DNA of 64,000 nucleotides from Montanilutibacter psychrotolerans (GCF_003719825.1 NZ_RIBS01000003.1:1-64000), one strand, 5' to 3'; counted from the stretch's first letter, positions 52,062-61,519 are shown. Made by a program: numbers and translations. The notes: generated by a model from the sequence alone, not told the origin.

Positions 52062-53006
52062 TTGAACCTGCGCGACCTCAAGTACCTCGTTGCCCTGGCT
52101 GACCACAAGCATTTCGGCCGCGCGGCCGCGGCCAGCTTCGTCAGCCAGCCCACCCTGTCGACCCAGATCCGCAAGCTCGAGGACGAGCTGGGCGTGTCGT
52201 TGGTCGAACGGGCCCCACGCCGGGTGATGCTGACCCCGGTGGGCCACGACATCGCCGACCGCGCGCGCAAGGTCATCGCCGACGTCGAGCAGATGTCCGA
52301 GATCGCGCGACGAAGCCAGGACCCCGAGGCGGGCACGGTGCGGCTGGGCCTGTTTCCCACACTGGGCCCCTACCTGTTGCCGCACGTGGTGTCGCGCGTG
52401 CGCCAGCGCTTCCCGCGCCTGGAGCTGCTGCTGGTCGAGGAGAAGACCGACCAGATCCTCGCGCGCCTTCGCGACGGTCGCCTCGACGCCGGCCTGCTCG
52501 CGCTGCCGATCCACGACGACCAGTTGCACATCGAGCCGCTGTTCGACGAACCCTTCCTGCTGGCCGTGCCACGCCAGCACCCGCTGGCCGCACGCGACTC
52601 GCTGGACCTTCGCGACCTGGACGACCAGCACCTGCTGCTGCTCGAAGAAGGCCACTGCCTGCGCGACCAGGCCCTGGACGTGTGCCGACTGTCCGGCGCC
52701 GACGAGCGCGACGGCTTCCGCGCCACCAGCCTGGAGACGCTGCGGCAGATGGTGGCCGCAGGCGTCGGCATCACGCTGTTGCCGATGCTTGCGGTGCAGC
52801 CGCCGGTGCCACCCTCGGCCGACATCCACCTGCTGGGATTCAACGATCAGGCCCCGCACCGCCGTATCGCGATGGTCTGGCGGCGCAGCTCGGCCATGGG
52901 CGGATTCCTGGCGCAGCTGGCCGGGGAGTTCCGTGCGCTGCCCTCGACCCTGCTCGAGGCACCCCGACCGGTGACCAGGCGCAAGCGCGCCACGCCACCG
53001 GCGTGA
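52062..53006 (+). CDS. oxyR: Hydrogen peroxide-inducible LysR regulator OxyR
   Basis: A 314-residue LysR regulator. The N-terminal winged helix has KHFGRAAAASFVSQPTLSTQ (residues 16-35). The redox-sensing Cys199 and Cys208 are in EEGHCLRDQALDVC, at the same numbering as E. coli OxyR. The start is TTG at 52062, supported by GGAGG nine bases upstream. It is downstream of ahpC-ahpF, an order reported in Xanthomonas, and would activate the ahpC promoter when oxidised. Confidence 0.96.
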   Translation: MNLRDLKYLVALADHKHFGRAAAASFVSQPTLSTQIRKLEDELGVSLVERAPRRVMLTPVGHDIADRARKVIADVEQMSEIARRSQDPEAGTVRLGLFPTLGPYLLPHVVSRVRQRFPRLELLLVEEKTDQILARLRDGRLDAGLLALPIHDDQLHIEPLFDEPFLLAVPRQHPLAARDSLDLRDLDDQHLLLLEEGHCLRDQALDVCRLSGADERDGFRATSLETLRQMVAAGVGITLLPMLAVQPPVPPSADIHLLGFNDQAPHRRIAMVWRRSSAMGGFLAQLAGEFRALPSTLLEAPRPVTRRKRATPPA

Positions 53007-53169
53007 GCCAGGCCGGGCGAACCCGTACCGGATGAAACCGTGCCGGGCGGGCCTGCCGGGCAACCCCTGCCGCACAGCGCACCACGTCGATCCGCACAGG
53101 TCGTCCAGCCGGCCTGGCCAGCGGCGTGATCCAGTCGCCTCACACTCGCCAGCGTTGCCTGCCCGCCGC

Positions 53170-53208
53170 TTCGACCTGCATGTTCGACCTGCATGTTCGG
53201 CCTGCATG
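53170..53208. repeat. Three 13-bp tandem repeats downstream of oxyR
   Basis: TTCGACCTGCATG occurs twice in perfect tandem, then once with a single change (TTCGGCCTGCATG). It lies in the roughly 300-base oxyR-to-hypothetical gap (53007-53311), where I see no gene. The repeat is about 105 bases before the next start codon. Confidence 0.7.
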
Positions 53209-53311
53209 GCTGTGCCGGATGGGAATTTCGCGAGATGATCGCCACTCCACGCCGCGTCGTGGCCTGCACGCAGCACGCCACCGCGGCACCACCCCGATTC
53301 GATGCCCCCCC

Positions 53312-53962
53312 ATGAGCGGACGCACCTGGTTGATCCTGTTGAGCCTGCTCGCCGTGGCGGGCTGGTGGTTCTCTCCCCAATCACCGCGCGCGGCACGGGT
53401 GCCGCAGGCCATCGCCGGAACCACGGCGGGTTGCCGCCTGCCGACGGGACTGCGCGACGAAGCGGAACCACTGCAAAGCCCGGTGCCGTCCTCGCTGTCG
53501 CCGTTTCTGCTCAAGGCAGCCACGCTGACGCCGCTGGCCGGCTTCAGCATCGATGCGCGCGTGCTGTCGCGCGAGGACTATTCGCTGGGCCGGGAAGCCG
53601 ACCTGTCACCCACCGACCTGGCGCTCGGCTGGGGCCGCATGCGCGAGGATGCGGTGCTCGACCAGTTGTCGATCAGCCAGTCCGGGCGTTGGTACAACTA
53701 CCGCTGGGCCAACCAGCCGCCGCTGCCTCCGTACGAAATCGCCAGTTCCAGCGCCAACATGCACATGATTCCGGCCGACCAGGCCACCGCCGACGCCCTG
53801 AAGGACGTGCGCGCCGGCGACCGCGTGCGCATCGACGGATGGCTGGTCGAAGCGCAGGCGCCCGACGGCTGGCACTGGCGCAGCTCGACCCGACGCGACG
53901 ACACCGGCGACGGCGCCTGCGAAGTGATCTATGTCTGCTCGTTGAGCCGCGCCACGCAGTAG
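53312..53962 (+). CDS. Hypothetical exported protein downstream of oxyR
   Basis: A 216-residue protein with an N-terminal hydrophobic anchor or signal (MSGRTWLILLSLLAVAGWWF). The rest appears periplasmic and beta-rich, ending VRAGDRVRIDGWLVEAQAPD, then GWHWRSSTRRDDTGDGACEV. Similar proteins occur widely in xanthomonads, but I know no function. It may correspond to the uncharacterised orfX described after oxyR in Xanthomonas; that equivalence is inferred from position only. Confidence 0.78.
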   Translation: MSGRTWLILLSLLAVAGWWFSPQSPRAARVPQAIAGTTAGCRLPTGLRDEAEPLQSPVPSSLSPFLLKAATLTPLAGFSIDARVLSREDYSLGREADLSPTDLALGWGRMREDAVLDQLSISQSGRWYNYRWANQPPLPPYEIASSSANMHMIPADQATADALKDVRAGDRVRIDGWLVEAQAPDGWHWRSSTRRDDTGDGACEVIYVCSLSRATQ

Positions 53963-54048
53963 CGGCGGCGCGGCATCGGCCGTCCGCCACCGGGCCGACG
54001 GCGGGGCAGGAACTCGCCGATCAGGACACGCCGATCACGTCACGCCTA

Positions 54049-54714
54049 TCACGAGCTCGCGCGTCCGATGGCGTCGGTGGTCTCCAGGTACTCGGATTCG
54101 GCCACCGCGGCCGCGCGCCATTCCTGCATGGCCGGCAGCTCCAGCAGCGCGTCGACAAAGTTCGCCGCCTCGGCTTCCAGCGGAACGCCGTAGTCGAACA
54201 GCCGCACTGCCACCGGCGCATACATCGCATCGACGATGCCGAACGACCCGCACAGGAACTCCCCTCCGGCGCCGTGCGCCTGGCGCAGCTGCGACCACAG
54301 CTGCTGCACGCGCGCGATATCGGCACTGGCAGCGGCGTCCCAGCGGTAGCCGTCCGGGCGTCGCCGGCAGTTCATCGGCAACTGCTCGCGCAACGCGCCG
54401 AAGCCGGCATGCATCTCGGCCGCCGCCGAACGCGCGATCGCCCGCGCCGGCAGCGATGCCGGCCACCCGCGCCCATCGAGCCAACGCTCGTTGGCGTACT
54501 CGCAGATCGCCAGCGAATCCCAGATCACCAGGCCCTCGTCGTGCAGCGCCGGCACGCGCGCGGTCGGCGACCAGCGACCAACTTCGGCATGGAATTGCGG
54601 GGTATCCAGCGACAGCCGATGCTCGTCGAACGCGATGTCGAACACGCGCAGCAACAGCCAGGGACGCAGCGACCACGACGAGTAGTTCTTGTTGCCAATG
54701 ACGAGGGTGGGCAT
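54049..54714 (-). CDS. Glutathione S-transferase family protein
   Basis: A 221-residue GST. The N-terminal thioredoxin-like domain begins MPTLVIGNKNYSSWSLRPWL, with Ser at the glutathione-activating region and the RVPALHDEGLVIWDSLAICE cis-Pro and gamma-Glu-binding segment. The helical C-terminal domain follows. This is the YfcF-like family common in proteobacteria, perhaps with peroxidase activity. The ATG at 54712-54714 is family-typical. Confidence 0.92.
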   Translation of the reverse strand: MPTLVIGNKNYSSWSLRPWLLLRVFDIAFDEHRLSLDTPQFHAEVGRWSPTARVPALHDEGLVIWDSLAICEYANERWLDGRGWPASLPARAIARSAAAEMHAGFGALREQLPMNCRRRPDGYRWDAAASADIARVQQLWSQLRQAHGAGGEFLCGSFGIVDAMYAPVAVRLFDYGVPLEAEAANFVDALLELPAMQEWRAAAVAESEYLETTDAIGRASS

Positions 54715-54929
54715 GACGAGTCCGGGAAAGAAGTGGGTCGCGCAAGCGAGAAACGGAACTCGGGAATCGTAGCGCCGCCGGGACGGATTCGGCTGGTCTC
54801 GCGCGTTCGCACGCGGCTGGACGATTCCAGGCACGGCCGGAACCAACGCAGCGCCCCAGCGCCAGACCGACCTGCGAGCCTCCAGCCCTCACCGGGGCGC
54901 TGAAACCCTCGGCCCAGGCCCGTGTCGCC

Positions 54930-55202
54930 TCACGCCGGCAGCCAGCCCTCACCGGCCAGGCCGGGGTCGTCCGCATCGCGTTCCTGTGGTGCCTCGCCCA
55001 GCGGCATGGCCTCGACGATCGCCCGCGCCTGCGGCCAGGCCAGATCCGGCACGCAGACCGCCACCACGCCGAACAACGGCAGCTCGCCCATTCCACCCAG
55101 CAGTTGCTCGCCTCGCAGGAATACCGGGATGTCCGCGGCCTCGAGCGCGTGTCGCACCAGGTGGGCGTCGATCAGATTGGCGGCTTCGTAGACGACTTTC
55201 AT
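54930..55202 (-). CDS. DUF2007 putative signal-transducing protein
   Basis: A 90-residue protein with the DUF2007 pattern: MKVVYEAANLIDAHLVRHAL, IPVFLRGEQLLGGMGELPLF, then VAVCVPDLAWPQARAIVEAM. Its fold is thought to be related to PII-like proteins; its function is unknown. It is 58 bases downstream of apt on the same strand, so the two may be co-transcribed. Confidence 0.88.
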   Translation of the reverse strand: MKVVYEAANLIDAHLVRHALEAADIPVFLRGEQLLGGMGELPLFGVVAVCVPDLAWPQARAIVEAMPLGEAPQERDADDPGLAGEGWLPA

Positions 55203-55260
55203 TGGTGTGCTCCGCGGCCGATCGACGACCTCGCCCCGAGCATACGCCGTGGCACCCGCA

Positions 55261-55806
55261 TCAGTAGCGCACCAACGCCCGCAGCGGCGACGTCCCCTGC
55301 CAGCGCGCGCGACCGGCCAGTGGCTCGATCTCCACCACCACCGCACCGCCGACCACATCGGCCTGCACCTGTTCGAGCAGCGAGCGTGCCGCTTCGAGCG
55401 TGCCGCCGGTGGCCAGCACGTCGTCCACCACCAGCACGCGCGCGCCCACCGGCAACGCCTGCTTGGCGATTTCCAGCCGGGCGATGCCGTATTCCAGCTC
55501 GTAGTCGACGCCGTAGGTCGGCGGCGGCAACTTGCCTGCCTTGCGCAGTGGCACGAAGCCGCAGCCCAACTCGTGCGCAATCGCCGCGCCGAAGATGAAG
55601 CCGCGCGACTCGATGCCGCACACCGCGTCCAGCCGGGCGTGACGCCATGGCTCGGCCAGCGCGTCGATGCACAGCGCCAGACCCTGCGGATCGGCCAGCA
55701 ATGGCGACAGGTCGCGGAACACGACGCCGGGGCGTGGGTAGTCCGCGATCGCGCGAACCCGGGATTCGATCTCGTGCAAGCAGGCCTCCGTTGTCGGCCC
55801 AGCCAT
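55261..55806 (-). CDS. apt: Adenine phosphoribosyltransferase
   Basis: A 181-residue purine salvage enzyme making AMP from adenine and PRPP. It shows the N-terminal YPRPGVVFRDLSPLLADP, the ESRGFIFGAAIAHELGCGFV segment, and the PRPP loop VLVVDDVLATGGTLEAA (about 130-146). The ATG at 55804-55806 gives the normal length. It is divergent from glnS. Confidence 0.95.
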   Translation of the reverse strand: MAGPTTEACLHEIESRVRAIADYPRPGVVFRDLSPLLADPQGLALCIDALAEPWRHARLDAVCGIESRGFIFGAAIAHELGCGFVPLRKAGKLPPPTYGVDYELEYGIARLEIAKQALPVGARVLVVDDVLATGGTLEAARSLLEQVQADVVGGAVVVEIEPLAGRARWQGTSPLRALVRY

Positions 55807-56094
55807 CGGCCCGGAGGCGATGGCGTGGCCATGAGTGGCGTGAACTTGAAAGCGTGAAGTCGTGTCGCGCGAGCTTGCGCGACGCACGGCGATCATGCGC
55901 CGCATGGCAGCACGGCGGAAGTCCGGGCGCCGCCCCGGCACGCTGGAGGCTGCGTGAGGCCTGGGTGGCCGCCGGCGGGTTCGCGCCCCACCAGGCGCCC
56001 CGGCCCGGACAGGAAAGCCGTCGCCGCGAAGCGCCCGCAACGGCCGCTACGGTAGACTCCCGTGTTCTCCAATGCCCGATCCGAGCCGTCCCCG

Positions 56095-57864
56095 ATGTCG
56101 ACCGAAATCCCCAGCGTGATGCCCGACCCCACCGCTGTCGCCGCCGCGACCGAAACCGTGAGGAACGACTTCATCCGCCAGATCGTTCGCGAGGACGTCG
56201 CCAACGGCAAGCATGCCGCGATCAAGACCCGTTTTCCGCCCGAACCCAACGGCTACCTGCACATCGGGCATGCCAAGGCGATCTGCCTGGACTTCGGCAT
56301 CGCCCGCGAATTCGCCGGCCGCTGCAACCTGCGCCTGGACGACACCAACCCGGCCAAGGAAGACCCGGAGTACGTGGTCGCCATCCAGGACGACGTGCGC
56401 TGGCTCGGCTTCGAGTGGAACGAGCTGCGACATGCCTCGGACTACTTCGAGGTGTTCTACCTGGCCGCCGAGAAGCTGATCCGCCAGGGCGACGCGTTCG
56501 TCTGCGACCTCTCGGCCGAAGACGTGCGCGCCTACCGCGGCACCCTCACCGAGCCAGGCCGCAACTCGCCGTTCCGCGATCGCACGGTCGACGAGAACCT
56601 CGACCTGTTCCGGCGCATGCGCGCGGGTGAGTTCGACGACGGCGCGCGCACCCTGCGCGCCCGCATCGACATGGCCAGCGGCAACATCAACCTGCGCGAT
56701 CCGGCCCTGTACCGCATCAAGAAGGTCGAGCACCAGAACACCGGCAACGCCTGGCCGATCTACCCGATGTACGACTACGCGCATTCGCTGAGCGACGCCT
56801 GCGAGGGCATCACCCACTCGCTGTGCACGCTCGAATTCGAAGACCACCGCCCGCTCTACGACTGGTGTGTTGACCGGGTCGACCTCGCACACTCGCCCGA
56901 GCTGCTCAAGCCGCTGACCGACAAGGGCCTGCCGCTGGAAGCCAGCAAGCCGCGCCAGATCGAGTTCTCGCGCCTGAACTTCAACTACCTGGTGATGAGC
57001 AAGCGCAAGCTGCTGGCGATGGTCAACGACGGCCTGGTCAGCGGCTGGGACGATCCGCGGATGCCCACCCTGCAAGGCATTCGCCGCCGCGGCTACACGC
57101 CGTCGGCGCTGCGGCTCATGGTCGATCGCGTGGGCATCAGCAAGCAGAACTCGCTGCTCGACATCTCCATCCTCGAAGGCGCCTTGCGCGATGACCTCGA
57201 TGCCGCCGCGCCGCGCCGCATGGCCGTGATCGATCCGCTCAAGCTGGTGCTGACCAACGTGCCCGAAGGCACCGAAGAAACGCTGACCTTCTCCAACCAC
57301 CCCAAGGACGATGCGTTCGGCGAACGCAGCGTGCCGTTCTCCCGTGAGCTGTGGATCGAGCGCGAGGACTTCGAGGAAGTGCCGCCGAAGGGCTTCAAGC
57401 GCCTCACCGTGGGCGGCGACGTGCGCCTGCGCGGCGCCGGCATCATCCGCTGCGACGAGGTCGTCAAGGACGCCGACGGCGCGATCCTCGAGCTGCGTTG
57501 CACGCTCGACCCGGAATCGCGTCCGGGCATGGAAGGCGCCAACCGCAAGGTCAAGGGCACCATCCACTGGGTGAGCGCGCCGCACGCGGTGGCCGCCGAG
57601 ATCCGCCTGTACGACCGCCTGTTCGTGGTTGCCGATCCGGACAACGACGAGGGCGGCAAGACCTACCAGGATTACCTGAATCCGGATTCGCGCCGCACCG
57701 TCACCGGGTATGTCGAACCGGCCGCGGCCAGCGCGAACGCCGAACAGTCGTTCCAGTTCGAACGCCTGGGCTACTTCGTCGCCGATCGCAAGGACCACCG
57801 CAGCGACGCCCCGGTGTTCAACCGTAGCGTCACCCTGCGTGACACCTGGGCCGGCAAGGCCTGA
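56095..57864 (+). CDS. glnS: Glutaminyl-tRNA synthetase
   Basis: A 589-residue class I synthetase that charges tRNA-Gln. The HIGH motif is PPEPNGYLHIGHAK, the KMSKS-like motif is VMSKRKL, and LDDTNPAKED and IYPMYDYAHSLSDA are GlnRS-specific. The C-terminal anticodon-binding beta-barrel is complete. The ATG at 56095 is preferred over an upstream GTG at 56062. Its substrate tRNA-Gln (TTG) is encoded at 4713-4789. Confidence 0.96.
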   Translation: MSTEIPSVMPDPTAVAAATETVRNDFIRQIVREDVANGKHAAIKTRFPPEPNGYLHIGHAKAICLDFGIAREFAGRCNLRLDDTNPAKEDPEYVVAIQDDVRWLGFEWNELRHASDYFEVFYLAAEKLIRQGDAFVCDLSAEDVRAYRGTLTEPGRNSPFRDRTVDENLDLFRRMRAGEFDDGARTLRARIDMASGNINLRDPALYRIKKVEHQNTGNAWPIYPMYDYAHSLSDACEGITHSLCTLEFEDHRPLYDWCVDRVDLAHSPELLKPLTDKGLPLEASKPRQIEFSRLNFNYLVMSKRKLLAMVNDGLVSGWDDPRMPTLQGIRRRGYTPSALRLMVDRVGISKQNSLLDISILEGALRDDLDAAAPRRMAVIDPLKLVLTNVPEGTEETLTFSNHPKDDAFGERSVPFSRELWIEREDFEEVPPKGFKRLTVGGDVRLRGAGIIRCDEVVKDADGAILELRCTLDPESRPGMEGANRKVKGTIHWVSAPHAVAAEIRLYDRLFVVADPDNDEGGKTYQDYLNPDSRRTVTGYVEPAAASANAEQSFQFERLGYFVADRKDHRSDAPVFNRSVTLRDTWAGKA

Positions 57865-57901
57865 CGGAAGCGCGCGTCCGGCGCGGTCGCCAGCCATGCC
57901 A

Positions 57902-57923
57902 CGCCGCCGGAGATCCGGCGGCG
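57902..57923. other. 22-bp palindrome after glnS
   Basis: CGCCGCCGGA-GA-TCCGGCGGCG is perfectly symmetric, 38 bases after the glnS stop. There is no T-tract, so a terminator role is uncertain. Confidence 0.4.
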
Positions 57924-58000
57924 ATGCACCACCCGTCGTGCCGTTACCCGGCACAGACGGGTGGCCCAGCACGTGCACTGCCACCACCAGGAGAGCCAAC

Positions 58001-58552
58001 ATGCCTGTGCAAATCACTCCCGCAAGTCGCAAGACGCGTGTCGTTGCCGCCGTGATGTCGCTGCTGCTCGCTCTGGCTGCCTGCACCCAGTCCGGCCCGC
58101 CGGCGGCCTCTGCCAACACCGCCATCGGCACCGCGCAGGAAGAGGTGCCGCCGCCCGCCAAGCCGGCAACCGATACGCCGCCCCAGGAATCGCAACCGCC
58201 CGCATCCGATCCGGCGATGACGCCGCGCGACATCGGTTCGATGGGCGACGCGGTCCCTCCGCAGCGCGCCGCTGACCCAGCGAAGCCCACGCCGCCGGCA
58301 TCGCCGGAATCACCGGCGTCCGGAACACTGGCGTGCAACTCCGATTCGGAATGCACGATCAAGAACGTCGGCAGCTGCTGCGGAGCCAAGCCGGCCTGCG
58401 TGCACGTCGACGCGCCGGTGGACCCGGAAGGCGTGACCGCCAAGTGCGCGCGCGACGGCATGGCCTCGATCTGCGGGTTCGAGGAAATCACCAGCTGCCA
58501 GTGCGTCAACCACGAATGCCAGGGCAAGGGCTCGGCGATGGAGGTCCACTGA
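58001..58552 (+). CDS. Cysteine-rich lipoprotein
   Basis: A 183-residue protein with a lipoprotein signal (MSLLLALAAC, lipid Cys at about residue 28) and a long Pro/Ala/Ser linker (about 30-105). A compact cysteine-rich C-terminal domain follows, with Cys in LACNSDSEC, SCCGAKPAC, KCARDG, ICGF and SCQCVNHEC. The even spacing suggests a disulfide-rich fold. The family is not recognised. AGGAGAG precedes the ATG. The stop overlaps the next start (TGATG), so it is translationally coupled to the deaminase gene. Confidence 0.82.
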   Translation: MPVQITPASRKTRVVAAVMSLLLALAACTQSGPPAASANTAIGTAQEEVPPPAKPATDTPPQESQPPASDPAMTPRDIGSMGDAVPPQRAADPAKPTPPASPESPASGTLACNSDSECTIKNVGSCCGAKPACVHVDAPVDPEGVTAKCARDGMASICGFEEITSCQCVNHECQGKGSAMEVH

Positions 58553-59127
58553 TGCTGTATGCCCAGGTCCACCTGACGCTGCCCGCCTGGGTGCACGAAG
58601 CGGTCGACACCGGCGTCGCCTACCCCTCCGACGAGGACAAGGTGGCCCTCGCCATCGAACTCTCCCGCCGCAATGTCGATGCCGCCAGCGGCGGACCCTT
58701 CGGCGCGGCGGTGTTCGACGCCGCCGACCGCATCGTCGCGGTCGGCGTGAACCGCGTGTTGCCGCACAACTGCTCGGTCGCCCACGCCGAGATGATGGCC
58801 TACATGCTTGCCCAGCAACGCACCCAGCGCGCTCGCCTCAACGAGTCCGCGCCGGGCGTGGCCGACGGCCCGATCACGCTGGCCACCTCGTCGCAGCCCT
58901 GCTGCCAGTGCTACGGCGCCACGGTCTGGGCCGGCATCGATCGGTTGCTGATCGGTGCGCGCAGCCAGGACGTGGAGACGCTGACCGAGTTCGACGAAGG
59001 CCCGTTACCGGCCGACTGGATCGGCGAACTCGAACGTCGCGGCATCGCCGTGCGGTGCGACGTCCTGCGCGAGAGCGCCTGCGACGTGCTGCGCAACTAC
59101 GGCCAACTCGGCGGCGCGACATACTGA
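58552..59127 (+). CDS. Nucleoside/cytidine deaminase family protein
   Basis: A 191-residue zinc deaminase. The zinc and proton-shuttle motif HAE is at residues 78-80 (SVAHAEMMAY), and the second zinc motif PCCQC at 116-120 gives the Cys ligands. The sequence GGPFGAAVFDAADRIVAVGV precedes it, resembling guanine deaminase and TadA-like enzymes. The substrate is not determined by sequence. It is coupled to the upstream lipoprotein gene. Confidence 0.9.
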   Translation: MLYAQVHLTLPAWVHEAVDTGVAYPSDEDKVALAIELSRRNVDAASGGPFGAAVFDAADRIVAVGVNRVLPHNCSVAHAEMMAYMLAQQRTQRARLNESAPGVADGPITLATSSQPCCQCYGATVWAGIDRLLIGARSQDVETLTEFDEGPLPADWIGELERRGIAVRCDVLRESACDVLRNYGQLGGATY

Positions 59128-59233
59128 ACCCGGCGGGCCGGAACGGCCGCCACATCGCGCGCTGGCTCTTCCGGCGCGCCGCATTCCCGCCTTCACCGCA
59201 GCCGGAAAAGCCGGCGTCACCGGAAGCATCGTC

Positions 59234-60340
59234 ATGAACCCTGACGCCCCGATCCCCAATGCGTCGAACGCCGACGCGCTGTTCTGCTGGTGCCGCGCCG
59301 GCTTCGAGCCCGACCTCGCCGCCGAGCTCAACGAACGCGCGGCGCTCGCCGGCTTCCCCGGCTATGCGCGCACCGAGCGTGGCAGCGGCCACGTCGAATT
59401 CATCTGCGAAGACGCGGCCGGCCTGTCGCGCAAGCTGCCGTTCGCGGACCTGATCTTCGCCCGGCAGAAGCTGCTGCGCATCGCCGACCTGCGCGGCCTC
59501 GACCCGCGCGACCGGATCGCCCCGATCGTCGCCGCGCTGGAAGCCCAGATCACCACCGGCCGCGCACTGGCGACCTTCGGCGAGCTGTGGGTCGAGCACC
59601 CCGACTCGGACGAGGGCAAGCCGTTGGCCGGACTGGCCCGCAGCTTCGGCAACGCACTGCGTCCGGCGCTGCGCAAGGCCGGCTGGCTGACCGCGCGCGA
59701 CGACATCACGCGGCCGCGCCTGCACATCGCGTTCCTGGCCGGCGACCACGCCGTGGTCGCCATCGGCGATCCCGCCGACGGCTCGCCCTGGCCGCTGGGT
59801 ATCCCGCGCCTGCGCATGCATCCCGACGCGCCCAGCCGCTCGGCACTGAAGCTTGAAGAGGCGCTGCTGACCTTCCTCGACGACGACGAACGCGAGCAGC
59901 GCGTGCGCGACAACATGCAGGCTGCCGACCTTGGCGCCGCACCTGGCGGCTGGAGCTGGGTGCTGATGCGCCACGGCATGAAGGTCACGTCGGTCGACAA
60001 CGGCCCGCTGCGCCAGGCGCTGCTGGACAGCGGCCGGATCGATCACCTGCGCGAGGACGGCTTTCTCTGGCAGCCCCGCCGCACGCTCGACTGGATGGTC
60101 TGCGACATGGTCGAGCAGCCACGCCGCGTTGCCGACCGCATGGCGATGTGGTTCCAGCAGAACTGGTGCCGGCAGGCGATCTTCAACCTCAAACTGCCGA
60201 TGAAGAAGCGCTGGGAAGAAACGCGCATCTGCCTGGAAGCGTTCGAACACCAATGCCATCGCCAGATGACGATCCGTGCCCGTCAGCTGTATCACGACCG
60301 CGAAGAGATCACCGTCTACGCGACCGTCGCGCCGCGCTGA
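59234..60340 (+). CDS. rlmM: 23S rRNA 2'-O-ribose methyltransferase RlmM
   Basis: A 368-residue methyltransferase that modifies C2498 of 23S rRNA in E. coli. It has an N-terminal THUMP-containing region and a SAM-binding motif AADLGAAPGGWSWVLMRHGM (about 235-254). Members of the K-D-K-E catalytic tetrad are visible in SALKLEEA, DWMVCDM, FNLKLPMKKRW and EEITVY. The length matches the family. Confidence 0.94.
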   Translation: MNPDAPIPNASNADALFCWCRAGFEPDLAAELNERAALAGFPGYARTERGSGHVEFICEDAAGLSRKLPFADLIFARQKLLRIADLRGLDPRDRIAPIVAALEAQITTGRALATFGELWVEHPDSDEGKPLAGLARSFGNALRPALRKAGWLTARDDITRPRLHIAFLAGDHAVVAIGDPADGSPWPLGIPRLRMHPDAPSRSALKLEEALLTFLDDDEREQRVRDNMQAADLGAAPGGWSWVLMRHGMKVTSVDNGPLRQALLDSGRIDHLREDGFLWQPRRTLDWMVCDMVEQPRRVADRMAMWFQQNWCRQAIFNLKLPMKKRWEETRICLEAFEHQCHRQMTIRARQLYHDREEITVYATVAPR

Positions 60341-60392
60341 GCCAGGCGTACGCCTGGCGCGGGCGACCCGCACCGTTCGCGCGTGCGCGAAC
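60341..60392. terminator. Two hairpins in the rlmM-cupin convergent gap
   Basis: GCCAGGCGTACGCCTGGC (60341-60358) is a perfect palindrome directly after the rlmM stop. GTTCGCGC-GT-GCGCGAAC follows at 60375-60392. They lie between convergent genes, so a bidirectional transcription stop is plausible, although there is no T-tract. Confidence 0.5.
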
Positions 60393-60444
60393 GACTTGCC
60401 GACCCGTTGTTACGACCGGCGAACGATGCGACCCGCTCTCAACG

Positions 60445-60960
60445 CTACTTCGTCGCGTCGGCAGCCGGCATGGCGTTGCGTGGATCGTCCTTGGGATCGA
60501 CGTAGTTGATCTCGAACGGCCCCTGGCCATTTATCTGCACCACCGCACCGCCCACGGTGGAGGCGGCATGGTGGATGCGGGCAGGCATCAACACGTAGTC
60601 GCCCGGCGCCAGGGTGGTCGAGTGCTGGTCCGCGCCATCGCCCATTTCGAACATCAGGTCGCCCTCGATCAGCGTCACCTGCTCGTCCGTCGGGTGCCAA
60701 TGCTTGGCCACCTTGAAGCCCGGCGGCGCCTTGATGCGGATCACGTACATCCCGGGTTGCCCCGGGTCGCCGCTCATCACGGCGGTCTGGGCACCTTTCC
60801 CGAGTCCGGGCGGCGGGTCGCCCCATGGCACGGCCGACGCCTTGATCATCACGTGCGTCGATGCCGGCATGGTTGCCGGCTCGGCAGGTTGCGGAGTCTG
60901 CGCCGCGGCCAGCGCGCAGGGCAGCATGGCCAGCAGGACGAGGGTATGCGGACGTTTCAT
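60445..60960 (-). CDS. Secreted cupin-domain protein
   Basis: A 171-residue exported protein with a signal peptide (MKRPHTLVLLAMLPCALAAA, cleaved near AQT). A cupin domain follows: HWHPTDEQVTLIEGDLMFEM carries the His-His-Glu metal ligand pattern, and DYVLMPARIHHAAST the last His. The ligand is unknown. The ATG at 60958-60960 is used; a GTG 15 bases upstream is possible. Confidence 0.86.
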   Translation of the reverse strand: MKRPHTLVLLAMLPCALAAAQTPQPAEPATMPASTHVMIKASAVPWGDPPPGLGKGAQTAVMSGDPGQPGMYVIRIKAPPGFKVAKHWHPTDEQVTLIEGDLMFEMGDGADQHSTTLAPGDYVLMPARIHHAASTVGGAVVQINGQGPFEINYVDPKDDPRNAMPAADATK

Positions 60961-61064
60961 AAGCGAGGTCTCCACCAGGAGCGATCCATCGCGTGATCAA
61001 CCGGCAGCGGGGGCATGCCGGCGGGGGCCGGAGCGCGGCACCCGCATTCTCTTCCCGGTGCTTG

Positions 61065-61109
61065 TTAAGGAAGTGCGATTTAAGGAAGCGCGATTTAGGG
61101 AAGCGCGGC
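61065..61109. repeat. Three degenerate 15-bp tandem repeats
   Basis: TTAAGGAAGTGCGAT, TTAAGGAAGCGCGAT and TTAGGGAAGCGCGGC in tandem, in the 60961-61237 gap. The gap has no convincing gene. Confidence 0.6.
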
Positions 61110-61237
61110 CCGAGAAGGTGTGAACGGCGCGCGCTGCCAGCGTCGACCTGCCCCAGCCGAGGGGTCTCGGCCTTTGACTCCTGTGTGCGCGCCTATCGAT
61201 GCAGGGCGAAGCCCACAACGACAGCAACCGCGTGTCG

Positions 61238-61519
61238 TCAGTCACCCATCGGGGTGACGGGCACCGACGCCCGGGCGTTATCGCGCAGCGCCATGTCCTT
61301 GCCCACGCCGTAGCCCAGCACCACCAGGAAAAACACCACGCCGAGAACGGCGGTGACGATGCCCTGGGCCGGGTTGCGCCGGACCAGCAACAGCCCGTGG
61401 CAGGCCAACGCACCGGCGAAGAACACCGGGCTGGCAACGACACCCAGCACGACAAATACCGCGATCAGCGCGTGCATCCAGGTCTCGCGATTCACTCGTG
61501 CGTGTGCTTTCGGCTGCAT
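61238..61519 (-). CDS. Hypothetical small membrane protein
   Basis: A 93-residue protein with two hydrophobic stretches (about 16-40 and 50-72: HALIAVFVVLGVVASPVFFA, IVTAVLGVVFFLVVLGYGVG) and soluble ends. GGAG lies at the ideal distance before the ATG at 61517-61519. No family is recognised. Confidence 0.7.
   Translation of the reverse strand: MQPKAHARVNRETWMHALIAVFVVLGVVASPVFFAGALACHGLLLVRRNPAQGIVTAVLGVVFFLVVLGYGVGKDMALRDNARASVPVTPMGD

Noticed and set aside
53170-53208. Iterons of a replication origin
   Set aside because: Only three short units and no replication gene nearby.
56047-58818. A 923-codon minus-strand frame opposite glnS
   Set aside because: It is a shadow of glnS and of the lipoprotein gene, whose family motifs are unambiguous.
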